Notes under the pieces: model-generated
Told to the model about the DNA's origin: nothing
Databases searched by the model: none
What the model saw: the letters and a program-made list of their open reading frames with translations, nothing else
Translations under genes and position numbers: made by a program
In this document: positions 8,086 to 17,481 of the stretch, one piece after another
Layout: every line of letters starts with the position of its first letter
Numbering within the stretch: position 1 is the stretch's first letter
DNA from: Methylobacterium sp. 10
GTDB lineage: Bacteria; Pseudomonadota; Alphaproteobacteria; Rhizobiales; Beijerinckiaceae
Direction of reading: 5' to 3'
Length of the DNA: 64,000 nucleotides
NCBI RefSeq assembly: GCF_000519085.1
Contig: NZ_KI912577.1
Coordinates: 4,706,035 to 4,770,034, forward strand

Positions 8086-11000
8086 CTACTCCGCCGCCGA
8101 GCGTGACGAAAAGCTGTTTCCGTCATTGGCGAGTTTGGTCGGCAGTGCGAAGGCCCCTTCGGTGGGTTCGTCCTTTCGCCCGATGAAGCGGCCGAAGAGC
8201 CGGACGAAGAAGCGCGACAGGTCGTCCACCAGGACGAAGATCGCCGGCACGAAGATCAGCGACAGGCCGGTCGAGACGATGAGGCCACCGATGACCGCGA
8301 CCGCCATGGGCGCGCGGAATTCGCCGCCGATGCCGAGCGCCATGGCTGATGGCACCATGCCTGCCGCCATGGCGATGGTGGTCATGACGATGGGGCGGGC
8401 GCGCTTGCGCCCCGCATCGATGATGGCGGTGGCTCGGTCGACGCCCCGTGCCATCTCCTCGATGGCGAAATCCACCAGCATGATGGCGTTCTTGGTCACC
8501 ACACCCATGAGCATCAGGATGCCGATCACCACTGGCATAGAGATCGGCATGTGGAAGATCAGCAGTCCGAGGATCGCCCCGCCGATGGAGAGAGGGAGCG
8601 AGAACAGGATGGTGAGCGGCTGAAGGAAGTTGCCGAACAGCAGCACCAGCACGCCGAACACCATCATGAGGCCGGCACCCATGGCGAGAGCGAAGCCTTC
8701 GAACACCTCGCCCATGATTTCCGCGTCGCCGGTCTGGCTGATGGCGACGCCCGGCGGCAGGTTTTTTGCGGTCGGCAGCGCCATCACGGATTCGATCAGG
8801 GTGCCCAGGGCGTCCGAGCCCTCCATGTCGGCCTCCAGGGCCACGCGGATCGAGCGGTCGTAGCGGTCGATGGCCGTGGGGCCGCGACCGAGGCTGAGAT
8901 CGGCCACCGTGGAGAGGGGAACGGAGGCGCCCCCCTTCACCGGGACTTTCAGGCTCTCCAGCTGGGACAGGTCTCCGCGCAGGGCGAGCGGCAGCTGCAC
9001 CCGGATCGGAACCTGGCGGTCGACGGCGTTGAACTTGGCGAGGTTGGCGCCGATGTCGCCGATCGTCCCTACCCGCACGGTCTCGGCGATGAGGTCCGTG
9101 GAGACTCCGAGGTCTGCTGCGACGCCGGCCTTCGGGCGGATGCGGATCTCGGTCCGGTCGAGGGGGGCCGTGGACAGAACGTTGACGAGGTGGGGCACGG
9201 AGGCCGCCTCGCGTTGCAGCCGTGCCGCCGTCTCCGAGACGAGACGCAGGTCCGGCCCCGAGACGATGAGGGCGAGATCGCGCTGGCCGCTATCACGCAG
9301 GGACCAGAACCGGATGTCCGGCTCCTCGCGCAGGATCGCGCCGATGATCTTGTCGAGCTGCTTCTGCGTGCGGTGGCGCGCGCTCTTCGGCGTCAGGTTG
9401 ATGGTGAAGCTTGCGAGCCGCACCTCCTTCTTGGCCGGCAACTGGCGGCCGCCATCCACGAACACGCTGCGAACTTCGGGCAGGGCCTTGATCCTGTCGA
9501 CGATGCCGTCAGTGACGCGGGTGGTGTCGGCGAGGCGGGCGCCGGGCGGCAGTTCGACCACGAAGATCGTCCGCGCCGCATCCTCGGCGGGAAGGAAGCC
9601 GGCGGGCAGCAGCCCGGTGGACATGATCGATCCGGCAAAACAGGCGAGCCCCACCACCAGGGTGATGAACTTGTGCCGCACCGACCACGCGACCACGCGG
9701 GTATACGCCCGCATGACCGGACCCTCGCGCTCATGATCCGGTCCGTGATCGCGCAGGAAATAGGCGGCGAGCAGCGGTGTGATCAAGCGCGCTACCAGAA
9801 GGGACATGAACACGGCCGCCGCAATGGTAAGGCCGAACTGTTTGAAATACTGGCCGGCGATGCCGCTCATGAAGGAGACCGGCGCGAAGATGGCGATGAT
9901 CGTCGCCGTGATCGCGATGACCGCGAGGCCGATCTCGTCGGCGGCCTCGAGAGCCGCCCGGTAGGCGGATTTCCCCATCCGCATGTGCCGGACGATGTTC
10001 TCGATCTCGACGATGGCATCGTCCACCAGGATGCCGGTGACGAGGGTGATGGCGAGCAGGCTGACGGCGTTGAGCGAGAAGCCGAGGGTGCTCATCACCC
10101 AGAAGGTCGGCAGCACCGAGAGGGGCAACGCGATCGAGGCGATGAGCGTCGCCCGCCAATCGCGAAGGAAGAGGAACACGACGATGACGGCCAGCGCCGC
10201 GCCCTCGATCAGGCTCTGCATCGCCGAATGGTAGTTGCCCACCGTGTTGATGACGGAGGTGTCGATCAGGTCGAACCGGACACCGGGATTCTTCGCCGCG
10301 AGATCGGCGATCTTGCGCGCCACTGCGCTGGCGACCTCGGCATCGCTGGCGCCTGTCGCCCGCGAGATCGCGAAAGCGACAACGGGCTCGCCGTTGAAGC
10401 GCGCAAAGGTGCGCGGCTCCTCCGAACCGTCCACCAGCGTCGCCAACTCGTCGAGGCGGACCTTGCGGTTGCCCGGCACGATGATCGAAGTCTGGGCGAG
10501 GGTGTCGAGGCTTGCGGCGCCGGCCAGCGTCCGGATCGACTGTTCCTGGCCGCCGAGTTCGCCGCGTCCGCCCGCCATGTCGGCCGAGGTGAGGCGGAGC
10601 TGGCGGTTCACGTCCGCCGCGGTGATGCCCAGCGCCAGCAGTCGGTCGGGTTTGAGCGTCACGCGGATCTCGCGGGCGACACCGCCCAGGCGCTCGACGC
10701 CGCCGACGCCCTTCACGCCCTGGACCTGCCGGGCGATGACGTCGTCTATGAGCCAGGACAGGTCTTCCGGCGTCATGGCCGGCGCAGAGGCGCCGTAGAC
10801 CATGATCGGCAACCCGGCGATCTCGACGCGGCTGATGATCGGCTCGTCGATGGTGCGCGGCAGGGTCACCCGCACCTTGGCAATGGCGTCCTTCACGTCG
10901 TTGACGGCGCGGTCCACGTTCACTTCGAGGCGGAACTCGATGGTGGTGGCGGAGACGCCCTCCGAGATCGTCGAGATGATATGCTTGACGCCCTTCACCC

Positions 11001-11223
11001 CCGCGACGGCATCCTCGACCACCTTCGTCACCTGGGTCTGCAACTCCGAGGGAGCCGCGCCGGCCTGGGTGACCTGGATCGCCACGATCGGGATGTCGAT
11101 GTTCGGGAACTGCGTGATCGGCAGCGAACGGAAGCTCACGAGCCCGAGAATCATCAGGACGAGGAACAGTACGATCGAGGTGATCGGCTTGCGGATCGCC
11201 CAGGCGGAGATGTTGAGGCGCAT
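8086..11223 (-). CDS. RND efflux pump inner-membrane permease (pump 1)
   Basis: Proton-driven export permease of the AcrB/MexB (HAE1) superfamily. It is 1,045 residues from the ATG at 11221-11223, whose product begins MRLNISAWAIRKPITSIVLF. It has 12 predicted membrane helices with two large periplasmic loops. The helix-4 region carries GILVDDAIVEIENIVRHM, with the two adjacent Asp residues of the proton relay. The first loop opens with PNIDIPIVAIQVTQAGAAPSEL. It follows the membrane-fusion gene by 19 bp. No outer-membrane channel gene is present. Substrate is unknown. Confidence 0.93.
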   Translation of the reverse strand: MRLNISAWAIRKPITSIVLFLVLMILGLVSFRSLPITQFPNIDIPIVAIQVTQAGAAPSELQTQVTKVVEDAVAGVKGVKHIISTISEGVSATTIEFRLEVNVDRAVNDVKDAIAKVRVTLPRTIDEPIISRVEIAGLPIMVYGASAPAMTPEDLSWLIDDVIARQVQGVKGVGGVERLGGVAREIRVTLKPDRLLALGITAADVNRQLRLTSADMAGGRGELGGQEQSIRTLAGAASLDTLAQTSIIVPGNRKVRLDELATLVDGSEEPRTFARFNGEPVVAFAISRATGASDAEVASAVARKIADLAAKNPGVRFDLIDTSVINTVGNYHSAMQSLIEGAALAVIVVFLFLRDWRATLIASIALPLSVLPTFWVMSTLGFSLNAVSLLAITLVTGILVDDAIVEIENIVRHMRMGKSAYRAALEAADEIGLAVIAITATIIAIFAPVSFMSGIAGQYFKQFGLTIAAAVFMSLLVARLITPLLAAYFLRDHGPDHEREGPVMRAYTRVVAWSVRHKFITLVVGLACFAGSIMSTGLLPAGFLPAEDAARTIFVVELPPGARLADTTRVTDGIVDRIKALPEVRSVFVDGGRQLPAKKEVRLASFTINLTPKSARHRTQKQLDKIIGAILREEPDIRFWSLRDSGQRDLALIVSGPDLRLVSETAARLQREAASVPHLVNVLSTAPLDRTEIRIRPKAGVAADLGVSTDLIAETVRVGTIGDIGANLAKFNAVDRQVPIRVQLPLALRGDLSQLESLKVPVKGGASVPLSTVADLSLGRGPTAIDRYDRSIRVALEADMEGSDALGTLIESVMALPTAKNLPPGVAISQTGDAEIMGEVFEGFALAMGAGLMMVFGVLVLLFGNFLQPLTILFSLPLSIGGAILGLLIFHMPISMPVVIGILMLMGVVTKNAIMLVDFAIEEMARGVDRATAIIDAGRKRARPIVMTTIAMAAGMVPSAMALGIGGEFRAPMAVAVIGGLIVSTGLSLIFVPAIFVLVDDLSRFFVRLFGRFIGRKDEPTEGAFALPTKLANDGNSFSSRSAAE

Positions 11224-11242
11224 GGTCGGTTTGGTCCGATTC

Positions 11243-12436
11243 TCAGCGCGACGTCGCGGTGGCGGCCGCGTCGGTCTTCGGCTGCACCGGCCGCACCCGG
11301 TCGCCATGGCGCAGGAAGCTGCTGGCTCGCGCGACGACGGCCTCGCCGGCTTTCAACCCGTCGCGGATTTCCATGAAACCGTCGGCCGCGAGGCCGGCTG
11401 CGACCTTGCGGGCCTCCACTGTGCCGTCCTCAACCACGTAGACGAGGGCGGAACCGTCGATCCCGTAGAGCAGCGCGGAGAGGGGAACGGCCACGGAGTC
11501 CCGCCGCGCCACCTCGACCTTGCCGCGGGCGAAGGCGCCGATGCGCAGGGACGGGTCGCGGTCGAGGCTGATGCGGATCTTTCCGAGGCGCGTCAGCCGG
11601 TCGATCTCGGGGTCGATCCGCCGGACCTTACCCGTCACCATCCGGCCCTGCTCGGCCTCGAGGCGCACGGCGTCGCCGCGCTTGATCCGGGGCATCCATG
11701 TTTCCGGCACCTCGCCTTCGAGTTCGATCTCGCCACGCGCGATGAGCCGGAACAGCGGTTCGCCCGTGGACGTCGCCGCCGCGCCGATCCTGGCGGTACG
11801 GCGGCTGACGACGCCGCCGTCGGGGGCCTTGATGTCGGTGCGCGCGCGCTTAAGAGCGATCTCGTTGCTCTGCGCCCGCGCAGCCGCGAGATCGGCCTCG
11901 GCGAGCTGCAGGCCGCCCTTCGCGGCGGCGAGCCTGCCTTCGCCGCCTTGAGCGGCCGAGACCCGCTGCTCCAGTACCGCCGCCGTGGCGTTCCCGGTCT
12001 TGATGAGGGAGCGGGCGCGCTCCAGCGAGAGATTGGCCTCGGTCTGCGCCGCCTCGGACTGGACGATCTGGCTGCGGGCCTGGACGATCGCCGCCTGGGC
12101 CTTGGCGATGGCGGCGACGTTGGCCGCTTCCTGCGTCGCGATCATCTCGAGGGAAAGCCGGGCCAGGACCTGCCCCTTCTCGACCTCGGCGCCCTCTTCC
12201 ACCAGCAATTCGGTGATCCGGTAGCCCTCGATCTCGGGCGCCACCAGGATCTCGTCACGCGGGACCAGGGTGCCGGTGACCACCGCCTGCTCGACGATCT
12301 CGCGGTTGGCGGCCGACACGATGGTCACCGCGGGTGCGGGCGTGGTGGAACCGCTTGCCGGCGGGGCCTCCGCCGCGTGGATCATCTGCGTCGACACGAG
12401 GAGCGGCAAGATCGCGAAAAGCCGAAGCAGGCGCAT
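11243..12436 (-). CDS. RND efflux membrane-fusion protein (pump 1)
   Basis: Periplasmic adaptor of the HlyD/AcrA family that partners the adjacent permease. From the ATG at 12434-12436 it is 397 residues with a signal peptide (MRLLRLFAILPLLVSTQMIHAAEA). It then has a lipoyl half-motif EGAEVEKGQVLARL, a coiled-coil hairpin at about residues 95-170 (alanine/glutamate-rich), and a beta-barrel domain with GAFARGKVEVARRDSVAVP. A GTG five codons upstream (12451) is an alternative start. No regulator is encoded next to it. Confidence 0.92.
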   Translation of the reverse strand: MRLLRLFAILPLLVSTQMIHAAEAPPASGSTTPAPAVTIVSAANREIVEQAVVTGTLVPRDEILVAPEIEGYRITELLVEEGAEVEKGQVLARLSLEMIATQEAANVAAIAKAQAAIVQARSQIVQSEAAQTEANLSLERARSLIKTGNATAAVLEQRVSAAQGGEGRLAAAKGGLQLAEADLAAARAQSNEIALKRARTDIKAPDGGVVSRRTARIGAAATSTGEPLFRLIARGEIELEGEVPETWMPRIKRGDAVRLEAEQGRMVTGKVRRIDPEIDRLTRLGKIRISLDRDPSLRIGAFARGKVEVARRDSVAVPLSALLYGIDGSALVYVVEDGTVEARKVAAGLAADGFMEIRDGLKAGEAVVARASSFLRHGDRVRPVQPKTDAAATATSR

Positions 12437-12621
12437 GAAGAGGTGGCTCACCGTTCGGCGGATCGATCTGGAAGAAATCGTCGGCGCGACGCCGCTTCAT
12501 ACGTTCCTGCATCGCGACACCGGCGTTTTCGTGACGCTCGACGCGTTACGGTCTCGCCCTGCTTGAGCCTCGCCCAAGCGATCCGCCGACGTGTACCGGC
12601 GCACGGATACTCGGGATGAGG

Positions 12622-13866
12622 TCATGGCCTTTCGGCGAAAGCCTTCTCTAGGAACTTCGCAGCCGAGAGCGCCCTCGCATCGTCGCCGAAACGGGCGATG
12701 ATCTGAACGCCGAGCGGTGGCCCCTCCCCCGGCACGGGGACGGTCACACAGGGCACGCCCATCATCGTCCAGAGCCGGTTGAAGCGGGAATCGCCGGTGG
12801 AGGCGTACCCCACCGGCGCCTGGCCCGGGGCGGATACCGTCAGCAGGACGTCGATGTCGGAACTGCGCAGGATGTCCCGCAAGCTGCGTCTGGCGTGATG
12901 CGCCGCGCGCCGGGCGGCGTCGTAGGCGGTCGCCTCGATGGTTCGGGACTTGTCGAGATGGGCGCGCAGGAGCGGCGGCAGGGAAGCGCGATGGGATTCG
13001 TATTCCCAGGCCAGGGCCTGCGCGGATTCGAAATCTTGAATCGTCGCATGCTCCTCGAAGGCGTGGCGGAACTCGTCGGGCAGCGTGAAGGCGCGGATGC
13101 CGGCGCCCGCCGCTTCAGCCATCGCCCGTGCCCGTTCGAGGGCATGCAGCGCGTCGGGTTCGGCAGCCTCGCAATACTCCGGAACGAAGAGCCCGATCCG
13201 CGGCACCGAGGCCGGCTGGTCGATCTCCGGCCGGCCGGCGATGAGGGCGAGGGCATGGGCAGCATCGGCCGCGCTGGCGGCAAACAGGCCGAGCGTATCC
13301 AGGGTCCAGGAGAAGCACTTCACCCCGATTGTCGGCAGTAGCCGGAACGAGGGTTTCACGCCGACCACGCCGCAATAGGCCGCCGGCCGGATCACCGAGC
13401 CGCCGGTCTGGGTTCCCAGCGCCAGCGGCAGCATGCCAGCGGCCACCGCCGCCGCCGAACCGGCGGACGATCCGCCCGGCGTCCGGCCGGGCGCACGGGG
13501 ATTGTATGTTTCCGTCGGGTCGATGAAGGCGAAAGCGGTCGTGGTGGTTTTGGCCAGGGGCACCGCGCCGAGGCGCTTCAGCCGCGCCACGATGGGGGCA
13601 TCGGCGCGCGGTTGCCAACCGGCATAGATCGACGACCCCATCTGCGTCGGCAGGTGGTCGGTATCGACGATGTCCTTGATGCCGACTGCGATGCCGGCGA
13701 GCGGTCCCGCATCGGGGACGTGCGGATCGGGATCGGTCGTCACGAAGGCGCGGACGGAGGGCTCGTGCTCCGCCATCGCCTCGCGAGTCAGTGCCACCGC
13801 CTGCGCGGGGGTGAGCGACCCCGCCTCGATACGGGCACGCAGCGACAGGAGCGAGAGCATCGGCAT
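12622..13866 (-). CDS. Amidase-signature family hydrolase
   Basis: Hydrolyses an amide or carbamoyl bond; the substrate is unknown. It is 414 residues from the ATG at 13864-13866 (MPMLSLLSLRARIEAG). The Ser-cisSer-Lys triad is visible: Lys64 in VGIKDIVD, Ser133 in TPGGSSAGSA, and nucleophile Ser157 in GTQTGGSVIRPA. The fold resembles AtzF/GatA-like amidases but lacks extra domains. It is divergent from the GntR regulator at 14165, a common regulator-target arrangement, and near an ABC transporter and deacetylase cluster that may share its pathway. In-frame sequence upstream to 13944 has no family similarity. Confidence 0.9.
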   Translation of the reverse strand: MPMLSLLSLRARIEAGSLTPAQAVALTREAMAEHEPSVRAFVTTDPDPHVPDAGPLAGIAVGIKDIVDTDHLPTQMGSSIYAGWQPRADAPIVARLKRLGAVPLAKTTTTAFAFIDPTETYNPRAPGRTPGGSSAGSAAAVAAGMLPLALGTQTGGSVIRPAAYCGVVGVKPSFRLLPTIGVKCFSWTLDTLGLFAASAADAAHALALIAGRPEIDQPASVPRIGLFVPEYCEAAEPDALHALERARAMAEAAGAGIRAFTLPDEFRHAFEEHATIQDFESAQALAWEYESHRASLPPLLRAHLDKSRTIEATAYDAARRAAHHARRSLRDILRSSDIDVLLTVSAPGQAPVGYASTGDSRFNRLWTMMGVPCVTVPVPGEGPPLGVQIIARFGDDARALSAAKFLEKAFAERP

Positions 13867-14066
13867 CGGGTTGCTCGCAGGGCACGATTGACGGGCAGCG
13901 GGCGGCTCGAACAGGGAGGGCCGTCGAGGGCGTCTCCGACCCATTGCTCAGAGTGTCGAGGTGATGGCAGGTACGCCGGGGGACGTCCAGCATAGCGCTG
14001 TTTCGCCCAGCTCCGAGCTTGCAACTTCTGACTGAGTCTTTCATTGCCGCTCAGCTTTGGTCTCTC

Positions 14067-14076
14067 TCATGCATGA
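14067..14076. promoter_or_regulatory. Candidate GntR operator in amidase-gntR promoter
   Basis: A perfect 10-bp palindrome, TCATGCATGA, lies about 90 bp upstream of the GntR gene. It shares an ATGCA core with the inverted repeat at 17944-17964 upstream of the ABC transporter operon. FCD-type GntR proteins often bind short palindromes of this kind. The link is inference from position and shared core only. Confidence 0.35.
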
Positions 14077-14164
14077 CGGTGTCGTCTTCGGCGGACGATG
14101 ACGGAGAGCGTGCCGGAGACACGGCCGTGATCGAAGCGCTGCGAGAGAGGAATGTGAGTGGGCG

Positions 14165-14893
14165 ATGGCGGGAGTTGAGACGCAGGCGGCCAAGGATCGC
14201 GTGGGGATGATGTGTCAGTCTCTGCGCCGCGCCATCGTCGAGCGTGCGCTGGCGCCCGGTGATCGCCTGCCGGAGGATGCCCTGGGCGAGCGCTTCGGCG
14301 TGAGCCGCACCATCGCGCGGCAGGCTTTGGGACAACTCGCGGGCGAGGGGCTGGTGGAACTCCGTCGCAACCGGATCGCCATCGTGGCGACACCGAGTTG
14401 GGAAGAAGCGCGCGACACGTTCGAGGTCCGCATCTCCCTCGAGCGCCTCGTGGTCCAGCGCCTGGCCGGTCGCCTCACCGCCGAGCAGGAAGCGATCCTG
14501 CTGGCCCATATCGACCAGGAAGACGCCGTTCGCGGTGGACCCGACGCCCCGTCGATCCGCCTCGCCACCGAGTTCCACCTGCTTCTGGCGCGGATGACCG
14601 GCAGCCCCGTCCTGGTCCGCTACGTGGCCGAGCTCGGCTATCGCTGCGCGCTGACCCTCTCGCTCTACAGCCGGCCGCATTCGTCGGATTGCGCGGTCAA
14701 CGAGCACCGCGAGATCGTGGCCGCGCTGATGGCCGGCGACGTCGACCGGGCGAGCCACCTGATGGATCACCACCTCGATGCCGTGGCGGTGCGCGCGCAC
14801 ATCGTCGCCGAGCCGCCGCGAGACCGCGACCTCAGCCGGGTCCTCGCGCCCTACGTCACCGAGAAGAGCGCCCTGCGGCGCCGGACCGGTTGA
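14165..14893 (+). CDS. GntR-family transcriptional regulator, FCD type
   Basis: DNA-binding regulator of 242 residues. The winged helix-turn-helix spans about residues 15-78, with the family core APGDRLPEDALGERFGVSRT and the QALGQLAGEGLVELRRN wing. The effector domain (about 90-220) is all-helical FCD, with candidate metal/ligand residues in ATEFHLLLARMTG, NEHREIVAAL and SHLMDHHLDA. It is divergent from the amidase gene. It probably controls the amidase and perhaps the SnoaL, ABC transporter and deacetylase genes downstream, from which it is separated by higBA remnants and a helicase gene. Confidence 0.9.
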   Translation: MAGVETQAAKDRVGMMCQSLRRAIVERALAPGDRLPEDALGERFGVSRTIARQALGQLAGEGLVELRRNRIAIVATPSWEEARDTFEVRISLERLVVQRLAGRLTAEQEAILLAHIDQEDAVRGGPDAPSIRLATEFHLLLARMTGSPVLVRYVAELGYRCALTLSLYSRPHSSDCAVNEHREIVAALMAGDVDRASHLMDHHLDAVAVRAHIVAEPPRDRDLSRVLAPYVTEKSALRRRTG

Positions 14894-14914
14894 TGAAGGG
14901 CTCTGCCCCGACTG

Positions 14915-15235
14915 TCAGACGGCCTCCTGCTCGAACGGCACGATCCTCTCGATATCGGCGCCGATCTCCCGGAAGAGCGACTCGATCTCGCACCGCTTCT
15001 GCAGATTGACCCAAAGGTCGGGGCTGGTCTTGAAGAACCGCCCCAGCCGCAGTGCGGTGTCGGTGGAGATGCCGATTTCCTCGGCGGCGACGCGTTCGAT
15101 CCGGGTTCGCGGCACCCCTCAGGCTCTGGCGACCCTGCCGGCGCTGAGACCGAGGGGGAGCATGAACTCTTCGCGGAGAACCTCCCAGGGATGCATGGGC
15201 GGGAGAACCACGTCGGTTTGGTCATCGGGCGGCAT
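14915..15235 (-). pseudogene. higA: higA antitoxin, interrupted by an in-frame stop
   Basis: Read from the ATG at 15233-15235, the frame gives PPMHPWEVLREEF, MLPLGLSAGRVARA, then a TGA at 15119-15121, then GVPRTRIERVAAEEIGIS and DTALRLGRFFKTSPDLW in the same frame. This is a HigA-type Xre antitoxin in which one codon, Leu in most relatives (ALGVPRTRIER), is a stop. A GTG at 15113-15115 could restart translation and give a 66-residue protein with only part of the helix-turn-helix. It lies 32 bp after the higB remnant, the normal higB-higA order. Confidence 0.8.
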
Positions 15236-15267
15236 GGCGGTGGTGTCCCCGATTGCTGTTGGTCGTC

Positions 15268-15510
15268 TCAGTGGTCATCGATGATCTCCACCTCGGCCGG
15301 TCCTGCCTCGGTCCGCCGGAAACACACACGATAGGCTCCGTTGATCCAGATGGCGTGTGTGCCGGCGCGATCATGAAGCAGCGGGTGCATTTTGCCCGGC
15401 GGCTGCTTCAGGTCGTCCAGCGTATTTCATGGCTTGGAGGCGGCAACGCGTGACGCAGGCAATCCACCGGCCTTAATCTCTCGGCAACCCTGAAAGCCTA
15501 GGCCCCTCTC
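15268..15510 (-). pseudogene. higB: higB toxin remnant (RelE/HigB family)
   Basis: One frame reads GFQGCREIKAGGLPASRVAAS, then KP, a TGA at 15427-15429, then NTLDDLKQPPGKMHPLLHDR, AGTHAIWINGAYRVCF and RRTEAGPAEVEIIDDH before its natural stop at 15268. The second part is the conserved HigB core and C-terminus (LDDLRxPPGNRLE, DRAGxHxIRIN, YRxCF). The N-terminal part is degraded and has no convincing start codon; the left boundary near 15510 is approximate. With the stop codon this toxin should not be made full length. Confidence 0.75.
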
Positions 15511-15544
15511 CTCGGACCGCCGGCCCTGACAGGAGAAGCCCGCC

Positions 15545-15769
15545 TTGCGCGAACCGTTCGTTCCCGATGCGCTGGCCGAGCGGCTGCGGGCCAAGCGGCG
15601 CAATACGAGGCCGGTGGCGGCCCTGGTCTGCGAGCCCGCGAAACCCGTCTTCGCCGAGTTGCTCGATGGGCGTGGGCATGGCACCGGGCAGTTCGTCCGG
15701 CTGTCTCAGGGCATGGTGGAACGCATCGCGCGGGTGATGCGCGACGAGGTGGTCGGCGAAGAGGCTTGA
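15545..15769 (+). CDS. Hypothetical 74-residue protein
   Basis: A small open frame starts at TTG with a good ribosome site (AGGAGA about 7 bp upstream). The product is Arg/Val-rich, soluble, with no signal peptide or membrane segment; it contains CEPAKPVFAELLDGRGH and ends in an amphipathic MVERIARVMRDEVVGEEA helix. I do not recognise the family. It is 70 bp upstream of the helicase on the same strand and could be co-transcribed with it. Its 5' end abuts the higB remnant. Confidence 0.4.
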   Translation: MREPFVPDALAERLRAKRRNTRPVAALVCEPAKPVFAELLDGRGHGTGQFVRLSQGMVERIARVMRDEVVGEEA

Positions 15770-15839
15770 CCGACCGAGCGAGACCGCATTCCGCCGGGCG
15801 GTGTTCCGGTTCGGTGCGAACGGCCCTACAGAGCCGGCG

Positions 15840-17471
15840 ATGAACCTGAGACCCTACCAGCGTGCCAGCCTCGATGCCCTCTACGCCTCGTGGCGCGACG
15901 AGACCGGTGACGGGCTGATCGTCCTGCCCACGGGGGCAGGTAAGGCCTTCGTCATTGCAGCCCTGGTGCGGGAGGTGATCGCCGACCGCCCTGAGGCGCG
16001 GATCGCCATCGTCACCCATACCCGCGAGCTCATCGCCCAGAATCATCGTGAGCTCATGACCTACTGGCCGGATGCGCCGGCCGGCATCTACTCGGCCGGT
16101 CTTAATCGGCGCGACACCGCAACGCAGGTCCTGCTCTGCGGCATCCAATCGGTCTGGAACCGCCTCGACGCCATCGGCGCCTTCGACGTCGTGGTGGTGG
16201 ATGAGGCCCATCTGATCCCACGAGATGCCGAGACCCGCTACGGCCGGTTCCTCACGGCCTTGCGCGATGCGCGGCCCGACCTGCGCGTCGTCGGCCTCAC
16301 CGCGACGCCGTACCGTCTCGATAGCGGCCGTCTCGACGAGGGCGAAGGCCGGCTGTTCGAGCGGATCGTCTACGAGGCCAATGTCGGCGACCTGATCCAC
16401 CAGGGCTACCTCGCCCCCCTGATCTGCAAGGCCACCGCCACGGCGCTCGACGTCTCGGGCGTGGCCAAGCGCGGCGGCGACTACATTCCCAGCGCCCTCG
16501 AAGCGGCGGTGAACCAGGACTGGATCACCCGCGCGGCGGTGGAGGAAATGGCCGGTTTCGGCCGCGACCGCCGGGCCTGGCTCGCCTTCTGCGCCGGCGT
16601 CGCCCATGCGGAGGCGGTGCGCGATGCGGTGCGGGCGGAGGGCTTCAGCTGCGAGATGGTGACGGGCGAGACCGGCAAGCGTCAGCGCGACCGGATCGTG
16701 CGCGACTTCACCGCCGGGCGCCTGCGCTGCCTCACCTCGGTGGGCGTCCTCTCCACCGGCTTCAACGTGCCGCGGGTGGATCTCATCGCCCTGTTGCGGC
16801 CGACCCAGAGTACGGGGCTCTATGTCCAGCAGGTGGGCCGTGCCCTGCGCACCGCGCCGGGCAAGTCCGATGCGCTGATCCTCGACTATGCCGGGCTGGT
16901 GCGAATGCACGGGCCGGTGGACATCGTCACCGCGCGCAGTGCCGCCGCCATCAAGGGCCGGGAGGGGGAGGTGCGGGCCAAGCCCTGCCCCGGCTGCGGC
17001 GCGCTCATCGCCCTCAATGCCAGCACTTGCGAGGGATGTTGGGTCGAGCCGGACGAGACTGACGAGGATGGGCCGGGTCACGAGGCGGCGGCCGATGACG
17101 AGCATCCGATCCTGTCCCGCGCGGTTCCGGTCTGGCGAGGGGTCTCCCGATGGCGGCTCGGTCGCCATGCGGCGTCGGGCAGCCTCGACGTCGAGTTCCA
17201 GACCGAGGACGGATCGAGCCACCGGGTTCGGGTCGCCCTGGAGCAGGCCGGCTATGGCCGCGAGAAGGCGGTGCAATGGTGGCGTCAGCTAGGCGGCGGG
17301 CGCGACGTGCCGATGACCGTCGCTGAGGCTCTGGCGCGGACGGACGATCTCACCCGCCCCGCCGCCATCCTGGTCCGCGCCAACGGCCGATTCTCGGAGA
17401 GCGTCAGCTATCGTTTCGCGGATGGCCGCACCTTCGTCGATACGCGGCGGCTCGCCGGAGCCGACGCCTGA
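15840..17471 (+). CDS. Superfamily 2 DEAD/DEAH-box helicase with C-terminal zinc ribbon
   Basis: It is 543 residues from the ATG at 15840. The motifs run in order: Q-like LRPYQ (3-7), motif I LPTGAGKA (29-36), motif Ia THTRELIAQN, motif II VVVDEAHLI, motif III GLTATPYRLD, motif V SVGVLSTGFNVPRVD and motif VI QVGRALR. A four-cysteine ribbon CPGCG-(N8)-CEGC follows, then a ~120-residue C-terminal region. It resembles the stand-alone helicases found in phages and genomic islands. Motif I has Ala36 where Ser/Thr normally coordinates magnesium (GCC codon at 15945-15947). It converges on the SnoaL-like gene with a 10-bp gap. Confidence 0.88.
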   Translation: MNLRPYQRASLDALYASWRDETGDGLIVLPTGAGKAFVIAALVREVIADRPEARIAIVTHTRELIAQNHRELMTYWPDAPAGIYSAGLNRRDTATQVLLCGIQSVWNRLDAIGAFDVVVVDEAHLIPRDAETRYGRFLTALRDARPDLRVVGLTATPYRLDSGRLDEGEGRLFERIVYEANVGDLIHQGYLAPLICKATATALDVSGVAKRGGDYIPSALEAAVNQDWITRAAVEEMAGFGRDRRAWLAFCAGVAHAEAVRDAVRAEGFSCEMVTGETGKRQRDRIVRDFTAGRLRCLTSVGVLSTGFNVPRVDLIALLRPTQSTGLYVQQVGRALRTAPGKSDALILDYAGLVRMHGPVDIVTARSAAAIKGREGEVRAKPCPGCGALIALNASTCEGCWVEPDETDEDGPGHEAAADDEHPILSRAVPVWRGVSRWRLGRHAASGSLDVEFQTEDGSSHRVRVALEQAGYGREKAVQWWRQLGGGRDVPMTVAEALARTDDLTRPAAILVRANGRFSESVSYRFADGRTFVDTRRLAGADA

Positions 17472-17481
17472 GCGCGCTCGC

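Noticed and set aside
8551..11376. Very long open frame on the plus strand (about 940 residues) across RND pump 1
   Set aside because: It is antisense to the clear RND permease, is His/Asp/Arg/Gly-rich with no domain, and arises from high GC in the wobble-shifted frame.
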